The notes: generated by a model from the sequence alone, not told the origin. A stretch of 64,000 nucleotides of DNA from Oxalobacteraceae bacterium CAVE-383 (GCA_004134995.1 REGP01000002.1:930001-994000); one strand, 5' to 3'; positions 54,036 to 63,276 are shown, counted from the stretch's first letter. Translations and numbers: made by a program.

Positions 54036-55091
54036 ATGAAAAGATTCGTAAAGAAATCCGGTCTGGCTTTGTTGTTGCTGAGTTTGAATCTGGTCGTCGC
54101 CGCGCCCGTATTCGCGCAGGCCAAATCGAATGTGGCCGAGGTCGCGGCCATGCAAGGTCCGAACCGGCAGCAGACGCTGATCGACGGCGCCAAGAAGGAA
54201 GGCGAGCTCACCATTTACATCGTGCATCCCGCGGTCGGAAAGATCGCGGCGCTGTTTACCAAGAAGTACGGCATCAAGGTCAATGTATGGCGGGCCAGTT
54301 CGGAAAATGTCCTGCAACGATTGGTGACGGAAGCGCGCGCCGGCCGCGCCGAGCTCGATTTCGTGCAGAACAATGCGCCTGAAATGGAAGCGACCCATCG
54401 GGAAAAACTGCTGCAGCCGGTCAGTTCGCCTTACCTCGCCGAGATCATCCCGCAAGCCATTCCGGCACATAAAGAATGGGTCGGCTACTCGGTCGACGAA
54501 TATGTCCAGGCCTACAACACCAACAAGATCAAGAAGGAAGACCTGCCTAAAACCTATCAGGATCTGCTGGATCCGAAATGGAAGGGCAAGCTGGGCATCG
54601 AGCAGGGCGACTACGGCTGGTTCGCCGCCGTGCTGCAGCAGCTCGGCCAAGAAAAGGGCATCAAGCTGTTCAAGGACATCATCGCCGCCAACGATATCTC
54701 GGTGCGCAAGGGCCATACGCTGATGGGCCAGATGGTCGCGTCGGGCGAAGTGCCGATGGCATTGACGCTGTACAGCTACAACCCGGACCAGATGAAAGAC
54801 AAGGGCGCGCCGGTCGAGCGCTTCACCATCGGCCAGCCGATTGCGCAACTCCAGACCATGGCCGTGCTGAACAAGGCGCCGCATCCGAACGCGGCCGTGC
54901 TGTTCTTCGACTTCATGCTGACCGATGCGCAGCAAGTGCTGCTCGACGAGCATGATGTGGTCACCGGCAAGAAGTACGACGCAACGCTGAAGACGTCGTC
55001 GATGAAATATATCGATCCCGCCGCCGCGCTGGATAACGACGCCAAGTGGTCGCAGATCTATGATGAAGTGTTCATGAAACGCGGCAAATAA
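54036..55091 (+). CDS. Periplasmic extracellular solute-binding protein
   Basis: 351 residues, signal peptide (LALLLLSLNLVVAAPVFA, cleaved near VFA-QA). Same family as 44141, 45497 and 56013: DGAKKEGELTIYIVHPAVGK, KYGIKVNVWRASSENVLQRL and YNTNKIKKEDLPKTYQDLLD; it ends MKRGK. A GGAGGGA site precedes the ATG. It stands alone between the toxin-antitoxin pair and a convergent amidotransferase; no permease is nearby. The 230 bases upstream (53806-54035) hold no other gene. Confidence 0.9.
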   Translation: MKRFVKKSGLALLLLSLNLVVAAPVFAQAKSNVAEVAAMQGPNRQQTLIDGAKKEGELTIYIVHPAVGKIAALFTKKYGIKVNVWRASSENVLQRLVTEARAGRAELDFVQNNAPEMEATHREKLLQPVSSPYLAEIIPQAIPAHKEWVGYSVDEYVQAYNTNKIKKEDLPKTYQDLLDPKWKGKLGIEQGDYGWFAAVLQQLGQEKGIKLFKDIIAANDISVRKGHTLMGQMVASGEVPMALTLYSYNPDQMKDKGAPVERFTIGQPIAQLQTMAVLNKAPHPNAAVLFFDFMLTDAQQVLLDEHDVVTGKKYDATLKTSSMKYIDPAAALDNDAKWSQIYDEVFMKRGK

Positions 55092-55121
55092 GCGTAATTC
55101 CATTGCCCGCCTGCCGCGGCG

Positions 55122-55847
55122 CTAGCCGTGCAGGTGCAATGCCGCCAGCCACGCCGTCATGATTTCGCAGGCCTGTTTCGGCGTAATCGCATTGTCGCCC
55201 CGCAGCAGCGGGCCGGGTTCGATGCCGGCAGCGGCCAGTTCGGCGGCATGGCCCCTGGTCCAGGCGCCGACGGCGGCGGGCTGCATTTCCAGGTGGAATT
55301 GCAGCGCCAGCACGTGTTTTTCCAGCGAGAAAGCCTGGTTGGCGTAATCGGTGGTGGACGCCAGCCGGATCGCGCCGGCGGGCAGGTCGAAGGTGTCGCC
55401 GTGCCAGTGCAGCACCGCGGGCGCCTTGCCTTCGACCGCGCCGACGCCGAGCACCGACAGCGGGCTGCGCTGTCCCTCGGGCGTGACGATTACCGGCGCC
55501 CAGCCGATCTCCTTGGCCGTGCCCGGAAAAACGCGCGCCCCGAGCGCCGCCGCGATCAGTTGCGCGCCGAGGCAGATGCCGAGCGTCGGCAGGCGTTTGG
55601 CGATGCGTTTCTTGATGATGCCTATTTCATCGAGCAGATAGGGATAGGCCTCCGTCTCGTAGACGCCCATCGGGCCGCCCAGCACCACCAGCAGGTCGGC
55701 ACGCTTTGGATCGATGTCGCTCAGCGCGGCCGGCTTCGCCGAAGGCGTATCGATGTACTGGATCGCGTATCCGGCGTCCGAAAAACATGCCTCGAACGTC
55801 CCCAGGTCTTCGAATTCGATATGGCGCAAGGCCAGCAATTTCTTCAT
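55122..55847 (-). CDS. Class I glutamine amidotransferase
   Basis: 241 residues, GuaA-like GATase1 domain without a synthetase partner. Nucleophile Cys in TLGICLGAQLIAAALGARV, the oxyanion-turn segment VVLGGPMGVYETEAYPYL before it, and the late His in LALQFHLEMQPAAVG. Such stand-alone domains hydrolyse gamma-glutamyl compounds or deliver ammonia. ATG 55847 gives a standard opening KLLALRHIEFEDLGTFE; an extension to 55973 crosses a terminator hairpin. Confidence 0.88.
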   Translation of the reverse strand: MKKLLALRHIEFEDLGTFEACFSDAGYAIQYIDTPSAKPAALSDIDPKRADLLVVLGGPMGVYETEAYPYLLDEIGIIKKRIAKRLPTLGICLGAQLIAAALGARVFPGTAKEIGWAPVIVTPEGQRSPLSVLGVGAVEGKAPAVLHWHGDTFDLPAGAIRLASTTDYANQAFSLEKHVLALQFHLEMQPAAVGAWTRGHAAELAAAGIEPGPLLRGDNAITPKQACEIMTAWLAALHLHG

Positions 55848-55934
55848 GGTCGGTCCCCGGTATCGATGCTGTTTCCCAAAAGATTCCGGGAATTGTACTT
55901 GGAACGCGGCATGCGGGCATGTCGGCGGCGCCAT

Positions 55935-55964
55935 AAAAAAAGCCGCTTTATTTAATAAAGCGGC
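55935..55964 (-). terminator. Intrinsic terminator of the Rieske operon
   Basis: Eleven-base perfect stem GCCGCTTTATT / AATAAAGCGGC with a one-base centre (55942-55964). On the minus strand it is followed by seven T (A-run 55935-55941). It follows the frameshifted solute-binding protein gene. Confidence 0.9.
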
Positions 55965-56012
55965 CTCCTGCATCTGCAGAAACTGATGGAACGCGTCCGC
56001 CTGCTGCGGGCG

Positions 56013-57064
56013 TCATTTGCTCCGTTTGACGAAGATGTCCTGATAAACCTTGTAGCGCTGTTCGTTCAGATCCATCGCCGTCACCGGATCGATGTAGCGC
56101 AGCGGCATTTTCTTTTCGGCCTGATCGTATTTGTTGCTGGTGGCGATGGCATGCGCCTTCGACATGATTTCCTGGCCGTCGGTCAGCATGAAATCGAAGA
56201 ACAGCACGGCGGCATTCGGATGCGGCGCTTTCTTCATCAGTCCGAGTCCCTGGAATTGCACGATCGGCTCGCTGACGTTGAAACGCTGATCGGCGCGCCT
56301 TTTTCCTTCAACTGATCGGCGTTCCAGCTATACAGATCCAGCCCCAGCGCGACTTCGCCCGAGGAGACCAGCTGCCCCAGCAGGGAATGTCCCTTGCGCA
56401 CGGTCGGTTCGTTGGCGGCGGCGATGTCCTTGAACAGCTTGATGCCCTTTTCTTCGCCCAGACTCTGCAGCACGTAGGCAAACCAGCCCTGGTCTTCCGC
56501 CTCCACGCCGAGCAGGCCTTTCCACTTCGGATTGGCCAGGTCGGCCCAGCTTTTCGGCAGGTCTTCCTTCTTCACCTTTTGCGTGTTGTAGCCGAGCGTG
56601 AACATATCGATCGAGATGCCGATCCATTCCTTGTGCGGCGGCACCGCGGTCGGCATCAAATTGGCGACATAAGGCGATTTGGCATCCTGCAGCAGTTTCT
56701 CGCGATGCAGCGCTTCCATTTCCGGCGCATTGTTTTCCACCACGTCGGCATCGAAACGGTTGCCGCGCGCCTCGGTCACCACGCGCTGCAGGATCGCTTC
56801 GGAGCCGGCACGCCAGACGTTGACCTTGATGCCGTATTTCTTGCTGAAGGCCGCGGTGACTTGCGGCACGCTCGGATGCGCCAGATAAATGTTCAGCTCG
56901 CCTTCCTTCCTGGCGGCGTCGATCAGTTCTTGCGAGCGCGCGTCGCCTTGCAGCGCGGCGCTGTCGGCAGTGCTTTTGGCCTGCGCCAGGGCGGATGCGG
57001 CCGGCGCCAGGCCGAGCGCGGCCAGCAATACGGTCAGGCAGAATTTCGGCAATGCTTTTTTCAT
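56013..57064 (-). pseudogene. Solute-binding protein gene with a single frameshift
   Basis: N-terminal part (56237-57064 frame) has a signal peptide (PKFCLTVLLAALGLAPAASA), KYGIKVNVWRAGSEAILQRV and YNTQKVKKEDLPKSWADLA. After KEKGAPI the frame goes wrong and ends; the missing C-terminus, starting QRFNVSEPIVQFQGLGLMKK and ending DIFVKRSK, continues in another frame to 56013. One base lost near 56290 explains both: adding it back restores KGAPIQRF, matching KGAPVERF of the paralogue at 54036. This is either a real inactivating mutation or a sequencing error. It is the last gene of the Rieske/SDR operon, 48 bases after the SDR stop. Confidence 0.88.
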
Positions 57065-57112
57065 TATTGTCTCCTCGAAATCGATCGCGATCGGATGGGT
57101 ATTTTTTCCGGG

Positions 57113-57874
57113 TCAGTGCATCACCGCGCCGCCGTCCACCACCAGCACCTGGCCGGTGACGAAATCGCTTTCGGGAGAGCAGAGATAGATCAGTGTGCCG
57201 CACATGTCTTCCGGCGTCAGTTCGCGCTTGATGGCGCGCGAATTGACGGTGTCCTGCACCTTCTCGGCGGACCAGTTGGCCTTCACGCTCTCGCTCATCA
57301 CCAGCCCCGGCGCCAGCGTGTTGACACGGATGCCGTCGCCGCCGAGTTCGCGCGCCAGGCTGCGCGACATCGCGACAATGGCGCCTTTCGAGGTCACGTA
57401 ATGCAGCAGCATGGTCTGGCCCTTGAACACCGTGCCGGAGGCGATATTGACGATCTTGCCGTATTTCTGGCTGCGCATCGCAGGCGAAACCGCCTTGGCG
57501 CATTCGAAGGCGCCGCGCACGTTGACGGCCATCATGCGGTCCCATTCGGCCGATTCGATATCCTCGAAGCGCTTGCGCTTGACGGTGCCGAACAGCGCGG
57601 CGTTGTTGACCAGGATATCGATGCGGCCGAAGCGCTCCAGCGCGATCGCGACCATCGATTTCACGGAAGCGGCGTCGGTCACGTCGCAATGCACCGCCAG
57701 CGCCTTGCCGCCGTTTTGCGTAATTGCCGCCGCGACCGGATTGGCGTCCGATACGTCGGCCACGATGACGGCCGCGCCTTCGGCCGCCAATGCGCGCGCA
57801 TATTCGGCGCCGATGCCCTGCGCCGCCCCGGTAATGATGGCCACCTTGCCCTGCAACCTGCCTGTGCTGCTCAT
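57113..57874 (-). CDS. Short-chain dehydrogenase/reductase
   Basis: 253 residues, classical SDR. Cofactor turn TGAAQGIGAEYARALA, NNAALFG, and a full catalytic set: Ser in NIASG and Tyr-Lys in HYVTSKGAI at the normal 13-residue spacing. Acidic D-x-D after strand 2 (VIVADVSDANP) suggests NAD(H) preference. It lies between the Rieske oxygenase gene and a solute-binding protein, so it may oxidise or dehydrogenate the oxygenase product. Confidence 0.92.
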   Translation of the reverse strand: MSSTGRLQGKVAIITGAAQGIGAEYARALAAEGAAVIVADVSDANPVAAAITQNGGKALAVHCDVTDAASVKSMVAIALERFGRIDILVNNAALFGTVKRKRFEDIESAEWDRMMAVNVRGAFECAKAVSPAMRSQKYGKIVNIASGTVFKGQTMLLHYVTSKGAIVAMSRSLARELGGDGIRVNTLAPGLVMSESVKANWSAEKVQDTVNSRAIKRELTPEDMCGTLIYLCSPESDFVTGQVLVVDGGAVMH

Positions 57875-57916
57875 CCGCTATTCTCCAATCGGTAAATTAA
57901 TCTCAATACGTCAACT

Positions 57917-58984
57917 TCAGCCTGCCTGCATCGACGGCTGCTTCCGTTCCTGCGCCTGCTGCATTTCTTCCTGCTCCTGGCGTATCTGCTCGTTCAGGAC
58001 GCGGATCATCTGCACGCGGGCCACGTCGGTGTTGATGTCCATCAGGTTTTTCGGATCGAAGTTGTCCAGGCGCAGTTGCTGCTGTTCCAGCATGTGCGCG
58101 TCTTCCTTGAAGACCTCGGTCAGCGGCTTCCAGGTGCGTTCCCGGCCCGGATCTTCGAATTTGGTATAGCCGTCGGCCTTGTTGAAAAAATAGAAGCAGG
58201 ATTTTTCGGTTTCCGGCGTCACGGTATGCAGGGTGCGGCCCAGGTGGCTGCCGCTGCGCACGCCGGCATCGTAATCGCCGGCGTTCACGCCGCCGCTGAA
58301 TTGCATGATGGAATTCGGCGCGACGTATTCGAAATCGGACCAGCGGTCGACCTTCTTGCCGGTCGGGTAGCGCTTCAGCCAGTTCTGCGGCGCGTCGGCG
58401 TTGCGCATCACGCGCAGGAACTTCATGCCCCTCGGCGTGCGCTTGACATCCATGGTGGCGTTGGCGCTGTCGGTCTCCGAGCTGCCGATGCTGGTTCTGT
58501 GCAGATAGGACAGATGCGACAAGTCCATCAGGTTTTCCAGCACCATGACATAGCTGGCTTTCAGATGCAGCACGTCGTTGGAGCGCGGCCAGTTTTCCTG
58601 GTCGTCGGGCGGATAGTCGAGCACGTCGGCGGGATCGGCCTTGGCGGCATCGCCCATCCAGATCCAGAGATAGTCGCCCTTGGCGACGACGGGATAGGAC
58701 TTCACCTTGGCGCGCGCGGGAATCGCGGTCTGGCCGGGGATGTCCACGCACTTGCCGGAGCGGTCGAACATCATGCCGTGATAGCCGCAGCGCACGCCGC
58801 ATGCGGTGATGTCGCCGAGCGACAGCGGCGCGCCGCGATGGCAGCAGCGGTCTTCCAGGGCGCAGATTTCACCGTCGCCATTCTTGAACAGCACCACAGG
58901 CTCGTTCAGAATGGTGCGCGCCAGCATCTTGCCGGCGATTTCATTCTGGGTAGCGGCGACATACCAGGCATTTCGGACGAACAT
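57917..58984 (-). CDS. Rieske non-heme iron oxygenase (VanA-like)
   Basis: 355 residues, alpha-subunit of the single-component-oxygenase group that includes vanillate O-demethylase. Rieske ligands: Cys47-x-His49 and Cys66-x2-His69 (LEDRCCHRGAPL, VRCGYHGMMFD). Mononuclear iron motif: MDLSHLSYLH (D-x2-H-x4-H). No ferredoxin reductase is adjacent, so electrons must come from a partner elsewhere. First gene of an operon with SDR and solute-binding protein; a LysR regulator diverges from it. A role in O-demethylation or hydroxylation of an aromatic acid is likely. Confidence 0.92.
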   Translation of the reverse strand: MFVRNAWYVAATQNEIAGKMLARTILNEPVVLFKNGDGEICALEDRCCHRGAPLSLGDITACGVRCGYHGMMFDRSGKCVDIPGQTAIPARAKVKSYPVVAKGDYLWIWMGDAAKADPADVLDYPPDDQENWPRSNDVLHLKASYVMVLENLMDLSHLSYLHRTSIGSSETDSANATMDVKRTPRGMKFLRVMRNADAPQNWLKRYPTGKKVDRWSDFEYVAPNSIMQFSGGVNAGDYDAGVRSGSHLGRTLHTVTPETEKSCFYFFNKADGYTKFEDPGRERTWKPLTEVFKEDAHMLEQQQLRLDNFDPKNLMDINTDVARVQMIRVLNEQIRQEQEEMQQAQERKQPSMQAG

Positions 58985-59074
58985 GGCATTACTCCTAGAT
59001 ATTGACTATTCATGGCGAGCGGGAACAGCGCGAGGCAATCCGCTCATTTCCGGTCTTCCCGGTATGCATTGATC

Positions 59075-59138
59075 TTTGCGATCATTTGCAATCGTCTGCG
59101 ATCGCGATGTCTCTTGCGTTTTGTCTCAGATTTTGAGA
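59075..59138. promoter_or_regulatory. Phased direct repeats and LysR-like palindrome
   Basis: Three contiguous ten-base units TTTGCGATCA, TTTGCAATCG and TCTGCGATCG (59075-59104), one helical turn each. Twenty bases on is the palindrome TCTCA-N5-TGAGA (59124-59138). Both lie between the divergent Rieske operon and the LysR gene. LysR proteins typically bind imperfect palindromes in such gaps, so the latter is the likely site. Confidence 0.5.
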
Positions 59139-59257
59139 ATTTTCTATGTGGCTATGATATATAGAACATATTGGCGAATCCAGAAGCATTTCCTTTGCCC
59201 AGCCCAATGCTTTTGTTGGGGCGGTAAAGATAAATAAAGACAAGAGAGGAGACAGAC

Positions 59258-60223
59258 ATTCCATCGCTCAAGCAATTTCAATACTTCGCGCGCATTGTCG
59301 AACTCGGCAGCATGACGCGCGCGGCCGAGCAACTGCACATCGCGCAGCAGGCGCTTGGCGCGCAGGTGCGGCAACTGGAAGATGAATTGGGGACGCCCTT
59401 GCTGCATCGGCATTCGCGCGGCGTGGTGGTGACGGCCGCCGGACAGGTTTTATACGAACGCGCGCAGCAAATATTGGAACTGGTGGCGCGAACGACGCGC
59501 GAGATGGCCGCGTTCCAGACCGGCCATACCGAAACCATCCGGCTCGGCCTGTCGCCCAGCGTGGTGAACCTGGCCGCGTCGGACATGATGGTGCGCGCCC
59601 ATTCTGTGATGCCGAACGTGACGCTGCGCATCGTGGAGGAAGCCAGCCAGGTGCTGTTCGAAGCCCTCAAGCGCGGCGAGCTGGACATGCTGCTGGCGCA
59701 CGATATTCCGGAGATGCAGGGGCTGATGCGCACGCCATGGCTGCGCGAGGAACTGCTCTTCGTCACCGCGCCCGAGCCGGGTTCCACGCGCGCAGTGCGT
59801 TCGTCCTGGGACATCGTCGATACGATTGCCTTGTCGAAGGCGCTGGAGACGGATCTGAGCGCGCCGATCAGGCTGGATGGCGTGCGCAAGATCATCGAAA
59901 CCGCCGCCGCGCCGCGCAAGCTGATTCCGCGCATCACCTTCCAGGTGCAGTCGATGCAGGCCTTGAAGATATTGATCGCCGACCATTCGGTGGCCAGCAT
60001 CCTGCCTTACGGCCTGGCCTATCCCGAACTGCGCAGCGGCGGCCTGGTGGCGCGCCGCATCGTCGATCCGCCGCTGACGCGCACGCTGTTCATGGCGCGC
60101 ACCGAGCGGCTGCTGTCGGACGCCAATGAAGAAGCGCTGGCGGAATTGCTCGATTCGATCCGCGTGCGCGTGTCCGATCTGCTCGGCCCGCTGGCGACGC
60201 CGATCAAGCGGACTGAATCTTAG
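59258..60223 (+). CDS. LysR-type regulator, probable ATT start
   Basis: 321 residues if translation starts at ATT 59258. The protein then begins PSLKQFQYFARIVELGSMTR, exactly a LysR N-terminus, and AGAGGAG (59244-59250) lies seven bases upstream. There is no ATG, GTG or TTG in frame between an upstream stop (59231) and ATG 59312, and starting there would remove the first helix of the HTH. The HTH continues HIAQQALGAQVRQLEDELGT; the effector domain has TIRLGLSPSVVNLAA. It diverges from the Rieske/SDR operon and should regulate it. Family certain; the non-standard start is inferred. Confidence 0.88.
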   Translation: MPSLKQFQYFARIVELGSMTRAAEQLHIAQQALGAQVRQLEDELGTPLLHRHSRGVVVTAAGQVLYERAQQILELVARTTREMAAFQTGHTETIRLGLSPSVVNLAASDMMVRAHSVMPNVTLRIVEEASQVLFEALKRGELDMLLAHDIPEMQGLMRTPWLREELLFVTAPEPGSTRAVRSSWDIVDTIALSKALETDLSAPIRLDGVRKIIETAAAPRKLIPRITFQVQSMQALKILIADHSVASILPYGLAYPELRSGGLVARRIVDPPLTRTLFMARTERLLSDANEEALAELLDSIRVRVSDLLGPLATPIKRTES

Positions 60224-60231
60224 TTTTCGTC

Positions 60232-61635
60232 CTAATCTTCCATAACATCCATGACCGGCGCTGCCGCATTCCTGTTCGGATTCGGCTTCATCGAAGCGAA
60301 CACGCCGGCGGCGGCCACCGTGATCAGGCCCAGCAGAACGAAGGTTACGCGGAAGGCCAGCATCGGATCGGACCATGCCGAAGACAGCAGCTTGACCAAT
60401 GCGCCGCCTGTCGTCACGCCGAGGCCCACCGCCAGCATCTGCGCCATCGAATAGAGGCTGTTGCCGCTGCTGGCGTCGCGCAGGCTGAGATCCTTCAGCG
60501 TGACGCTGTTCATCGCGCCGTTCTGCATCGAATTGAAGGCGCCGAACAGGCCCAGCTGCAGCACGATCACCCAGATCGGCAGGCTGGCGCTTACCGTGAC
60601 GAAGGCGATTGTGCCGGCGGCCACCAGCATGGTATTGACGATAAGGAATTTCCGGTAGCCGTAGGCCTTGACGAGCGGCACGATGAAGCGCTTGATGCCG
60701 ACGGCCGCCAGCGCGGTCGGCAGCATCATCATGCCGGCCTGCAAGGCGCTCATGCCCAGTTCAAGCTGGAACAGCAGCGGCATCAGGAACATCACCGCGT
60801 TGCCGCCGATGCGGGCGATCAAATTGCCGGCCAGCCCCAGCGCGAAGGTTCTTTGCCTGAACAGCGACAACGCAAACAGCGGATTCTCTTTGAGCCTGGC
60901 CCACTGGATATACACCGCCACCAGCACCGCGCTGGCGCCCAGCATGGCGGCGCTCCACAGCCAGGACTTGTTGCCGCCGACGCCGTCCAGGCCGAGCGAG
61001 AAGGTCACCATGCAGGTCGAGAGCAGGGCGAAGCCGGGCAGGTCGAAGCGCGCAATGGCGTGCGGCAAGCGGTCCTCGCGCGGCAGGAAGATCAGCACCG
61101 CGGCGCAGCCGATCAGGCTGATCGGAAGATTGATCAGGAAAATCCAGTGCCAGGAAATCGCCTCCACCAGCCAGCCGCCCAGCACCGGTCCGATCAGCGG
61201 CCCGGTCTGCCCGGCGATGGAAGCCGAGGTGATCGCGGCAATATACAGCACGGCGGGATAGGAGCGCAGCAGCGCGAGGCGGCCGATCGGCAGCAGCATC
61301 GAACCGCCGATGCCCTGCAGCACGCGCGCGGCGATCAGCTGGCCCAGCGTTTGCGACATCGCGCACAACAGCGAACCGATGGCGAACACCAGGATCGCCG
61401 TGAAATACAGGCGCCGCGTGCCGAAGCGGTCCGCGAGCCAGCCGGATGCCGGCGTCAGCATCGCCATGGTCAGGGAATAGGCCACGATGACCGGCTGCAG
61501 GTCGAGCGCGTTTTTATGGAGGCTGGCGGCGATGGACGGCAGCGCGGTGTTGATGATGGTGGTGTCCAGCGTCTGCATGAAAAAGCCGGCGGAGACGATC
61601 CAGAGCAGGGCTTTCAGGGATGTTTCTTTTTTCAT
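60232..61635 (-). CDS. MFS transporter, DHA2 family (MdtD-like)
   Basis: 467 residues. Opening IVSAGFFMQTLDTTIINTAL and SLTMAMLTPASGWLADRFGT (helices 1-2 and loop) closely resemble E. coli MdtD, as I remember it. VLQGIGGSMLLPIGRLALLR is the helix 4-5 block. Probable drug or metabolite efflux by proton antiport. It converges with the LysR gene (eight bases between stops) and is downstream of and co-oriented with hipBA. Confidence 0.87.
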   Translation of the reverse strand: MKKETSLKALLWIVSAGFFMQTLDTTIINTALPSIAASLHKNALDLQPVIVAYSLTMAMLTPASGWLADRFGTRRLYFTAILVFAIGSLLCAMSQTLGQLIAARVLQGIGGSMLLPIGRLALLRSYPAVLYIAAITSASIAGQTGPLIGPVLGGWLVEAISWHWIFLINLPISLIGCAAVLIFLPREDRLPHAIARFDLPGFALLSTCMVTFSLGLDGVGGNKSWLWSAAMLGASAVLVAVYIQWARLKENPLFALSLFRQRTFALGLAGNLIARIGGNAVMFLMPLLFQLELGMSALQAGMMMLPTALAAVGIKRFIVPLVKAYGYRKFLIVNTMLVAAGTIAFVTVSASLPIWVIVLQLGLFGAFNSMQNGAMNSVTLKDLSLRDASSGNSLYSMAQMLAVGLGVTTGGALVKLLSSAWSDPMLAFRVTFVLLGLITVAAAGVFASMKPNPNRNAAAPVMDVMED

Positions 61636-61643
61636 GTATGTCG

Positions 61644-62963
61644 CTATGCGGAAGCCGCGGCGGATTGCAGTTTGCCGACCATGTCGTGGATGACGATAAA
61701 GCGAATTGCGCGCAGCACATGCAGCTCTTGCGCAAAAGTCGATTTCAAGTGATCGGGGAAAGCGGCGTTTTCTTTTTCGATGCTTGCGTACAGGGCATCG
61801 GCAGCCGGAACGATGCGGCTGACCATTCGGTCCAGTTCACGAATAGTAGTATCTTGACTTAGTCCCAATGCAAGGCCTGCGTCGATGACGGCTTGCCGCG
61901 ACACGTCACCAAAATACCTGGCACCGGGAAGTTGCAATGCAAGCTCGACCGTCGGCCATCTTTCACGTTCATTTGCGATTGCCTTGGTCCAATAAACTTC
62001 CGTGCTCAGTAAATCGTAAACAGGCGAAATCTCAATACCTTCCTCGGAAACCATGAAGGAGATGTTTTTCAGATGATTGTCGCCGTTGCCGACCAGCAGA
62101 TTGAATACCAGCCATTGAAACAGCCAAAGCCGGGCGGCTGACCGGACACGGCATTTTTCGATGAGATCGGAAAGCGTTCCCAGGGTCGCCGCGTTGTATT
62201 TGAATCCTCGCGATTTATTCAACAACTGGCATGCGTCAATCATATGCAGGCGCAATACACGTCCATCTTTTATGGTGCGGTCGAATCGGTCCACGATATA
62301 GACCGGTTGCGGTGTGTAATGGCGATGCACATTTGGCGCGGGCAATCCCAAGGCCTTGGCCAGGCGCATGACAAAATATTCATTGATGACAGTGGCCGGA
62401 TATCGATCGTCCTGGGAGTTCGGCTTGAGGATATGTGTGGAAGGTTCGCCGATCAACGGTTCAAAGAGTTGTCCATTCCGGTAAACGATTGCCAATTTGT
62501 GCTGCGCACCCGCCAGCGACATATGCTTGGGAGCATCGTGAGTCAGCGACAGGCGCGGAAGATTCCTGATTCGTTCGGACAGCGCCGCATCCGGCAATGG
62601 CCGCAAGCCGGTCTGCGCCGGTGCATGGTCCTCTGGTGATATGAGAATCAGCGAACCTGCCGATTCCGCGCCGAAATAAGCCAGCAAGCCGAAGGAATCG
62701 TCTTCCCTGATATCTGCTTCCTTGGCAAGCACGGTTCGAAGCGCTTCTTCGGGCAGCAAATTATCGAAATACCATTGCACCGGACGCAGGCTGGCCCCGT
62801 CGACGTGCGACAGTTGCGTGCGCGGAAATGGGGGAGACAAGTCAAAGGCATGTTCCGAGGCGGCCCATGCCGGGTCGTAGTCGAATGCCCACAGATCGTT
62901 GGCTTCCCGCAGCTTCCCGACGCGTTGCTCGTTGATGAACACATCGAGTTGACGCTCAGCCAT
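61644..62963 (-). CDS. hipA: HipA-family serine/threonine kinase toxin
   Basis: 439 residues. N-terminal DUF-like half begins DVFINEQRVGKLREANDLWA. Kinase features: SLAGAQHKLAIVYRNGQLF (phosphate-binding loop), PSTHILKPNSQDDRYPATVI, catalytic LLVGNGDNHLKNISFM and the metal-binding DLLSTEVYWTKA. HipA phosphorylates glutamyl-tRNA synthetase in E. coli and causes growth arrest; the target here is unknown. Start overlaps the hipB stop, antitoxin first. Confidence 0.92.
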   Translation of the reverse strand: MAERQLDVFINEQRVGKLREANDLWAFDYDPAWAASEHAFDLSPPFPRTQLSHVDGASLRPVQWYFDNLLPEEALRTVLAKEADIREDDSFGLLAYFGAESAGSLILISPEDHAPAQTGLRPLPDAALSERIRNLPRLSLTHDAPKHMSLAGAQHKLAIVYRNGQLFEPLIGEPSTHILKPNSQDDRYPATVINEYFVMRLAKALGLPAPNVHRHYTPQPVYIVDRFDRTIKDGRVLRLHMIDACQLLNKSRGFKYNAATLGTLSDLIEKCRVRSAARLWLFQWLVFNLLVGNGDNHLKNISFMVSEEGIEISPVYDLLSTEVYWTKAIANERERWPTVELALQLPGARYFGDVSRQAVIDAGLALGLSQDTTIRELDRMVSRIVPAADALYASIEKENAAFPDHLKSTFAQELHVLRAIRFIVIHDMVGKLQSAAASA

Positions 62964-63270
62964 TCGCCGGACCTTCGGTCGTCTTTTTCTTGTTGCGGAG
63001 CGCCCTCGGCTTCAGGCCCGTTTTCTTTAATTTTTCGAGTTCCGGCAGGGCGGATTGGGGAATATCGATAATGACCTTGAGCCCAAGTTCGTCGAGCAGC
63101 CTGAACACGCGGCCTATCTGTACGGTTTCTTTTCCATGCTCGACATCGCCGACAAATACCGCGCCGACATTGGCGCTGCCGGCGACGTCGTCAAGGCGCA
63201 AGTTGTGGGCGTGCCGGGTTGCGCGAATCAGTAATCCCAATTCTGCAGTTGAACCGATCGGAATTTTCAT
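62956..63270 (-). CDS. hipB: HipB-like XRE antitoxin
   Basis: 104 residues with an XRE helix-turn-helix (LGLLIRATRHAHNLRLDDVA, then VGAVFVGDVEHGKETVQIGR) and a basic tail (LKKTGLKPRALRNKKKTT). ATG 63270 lies six bases after TATAAT with no ribosome site; mRNA may be leaderless. It binds HipA and represses its own promoter in this family. First gene of the pair. Confidence 0.9.
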   Translation of the reverse strand: MKIPIGSTAELGLLIRATRHAHNLRLDDVAGSANVGAVFVGDVEHGKETVQIGRVFRLLDELGLKVIIDIPQSALPELEKLKKTGLKPRALRNKKKTTEGPANG

Positions 63271-63276
63271 GGGGAG

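Noticed and set aside
56013-56261. Separate small gene of 82 codons
   Set aside because: Its sequence is the missing C-terminus of the adjacent solute-binding protein in another frame.
59312-60223. LysR gene starting at the first ATG (59312)
   Set aside because: It would delete the first helix of the HTH, which is encoded in frame upstream next to a good ribosome site.
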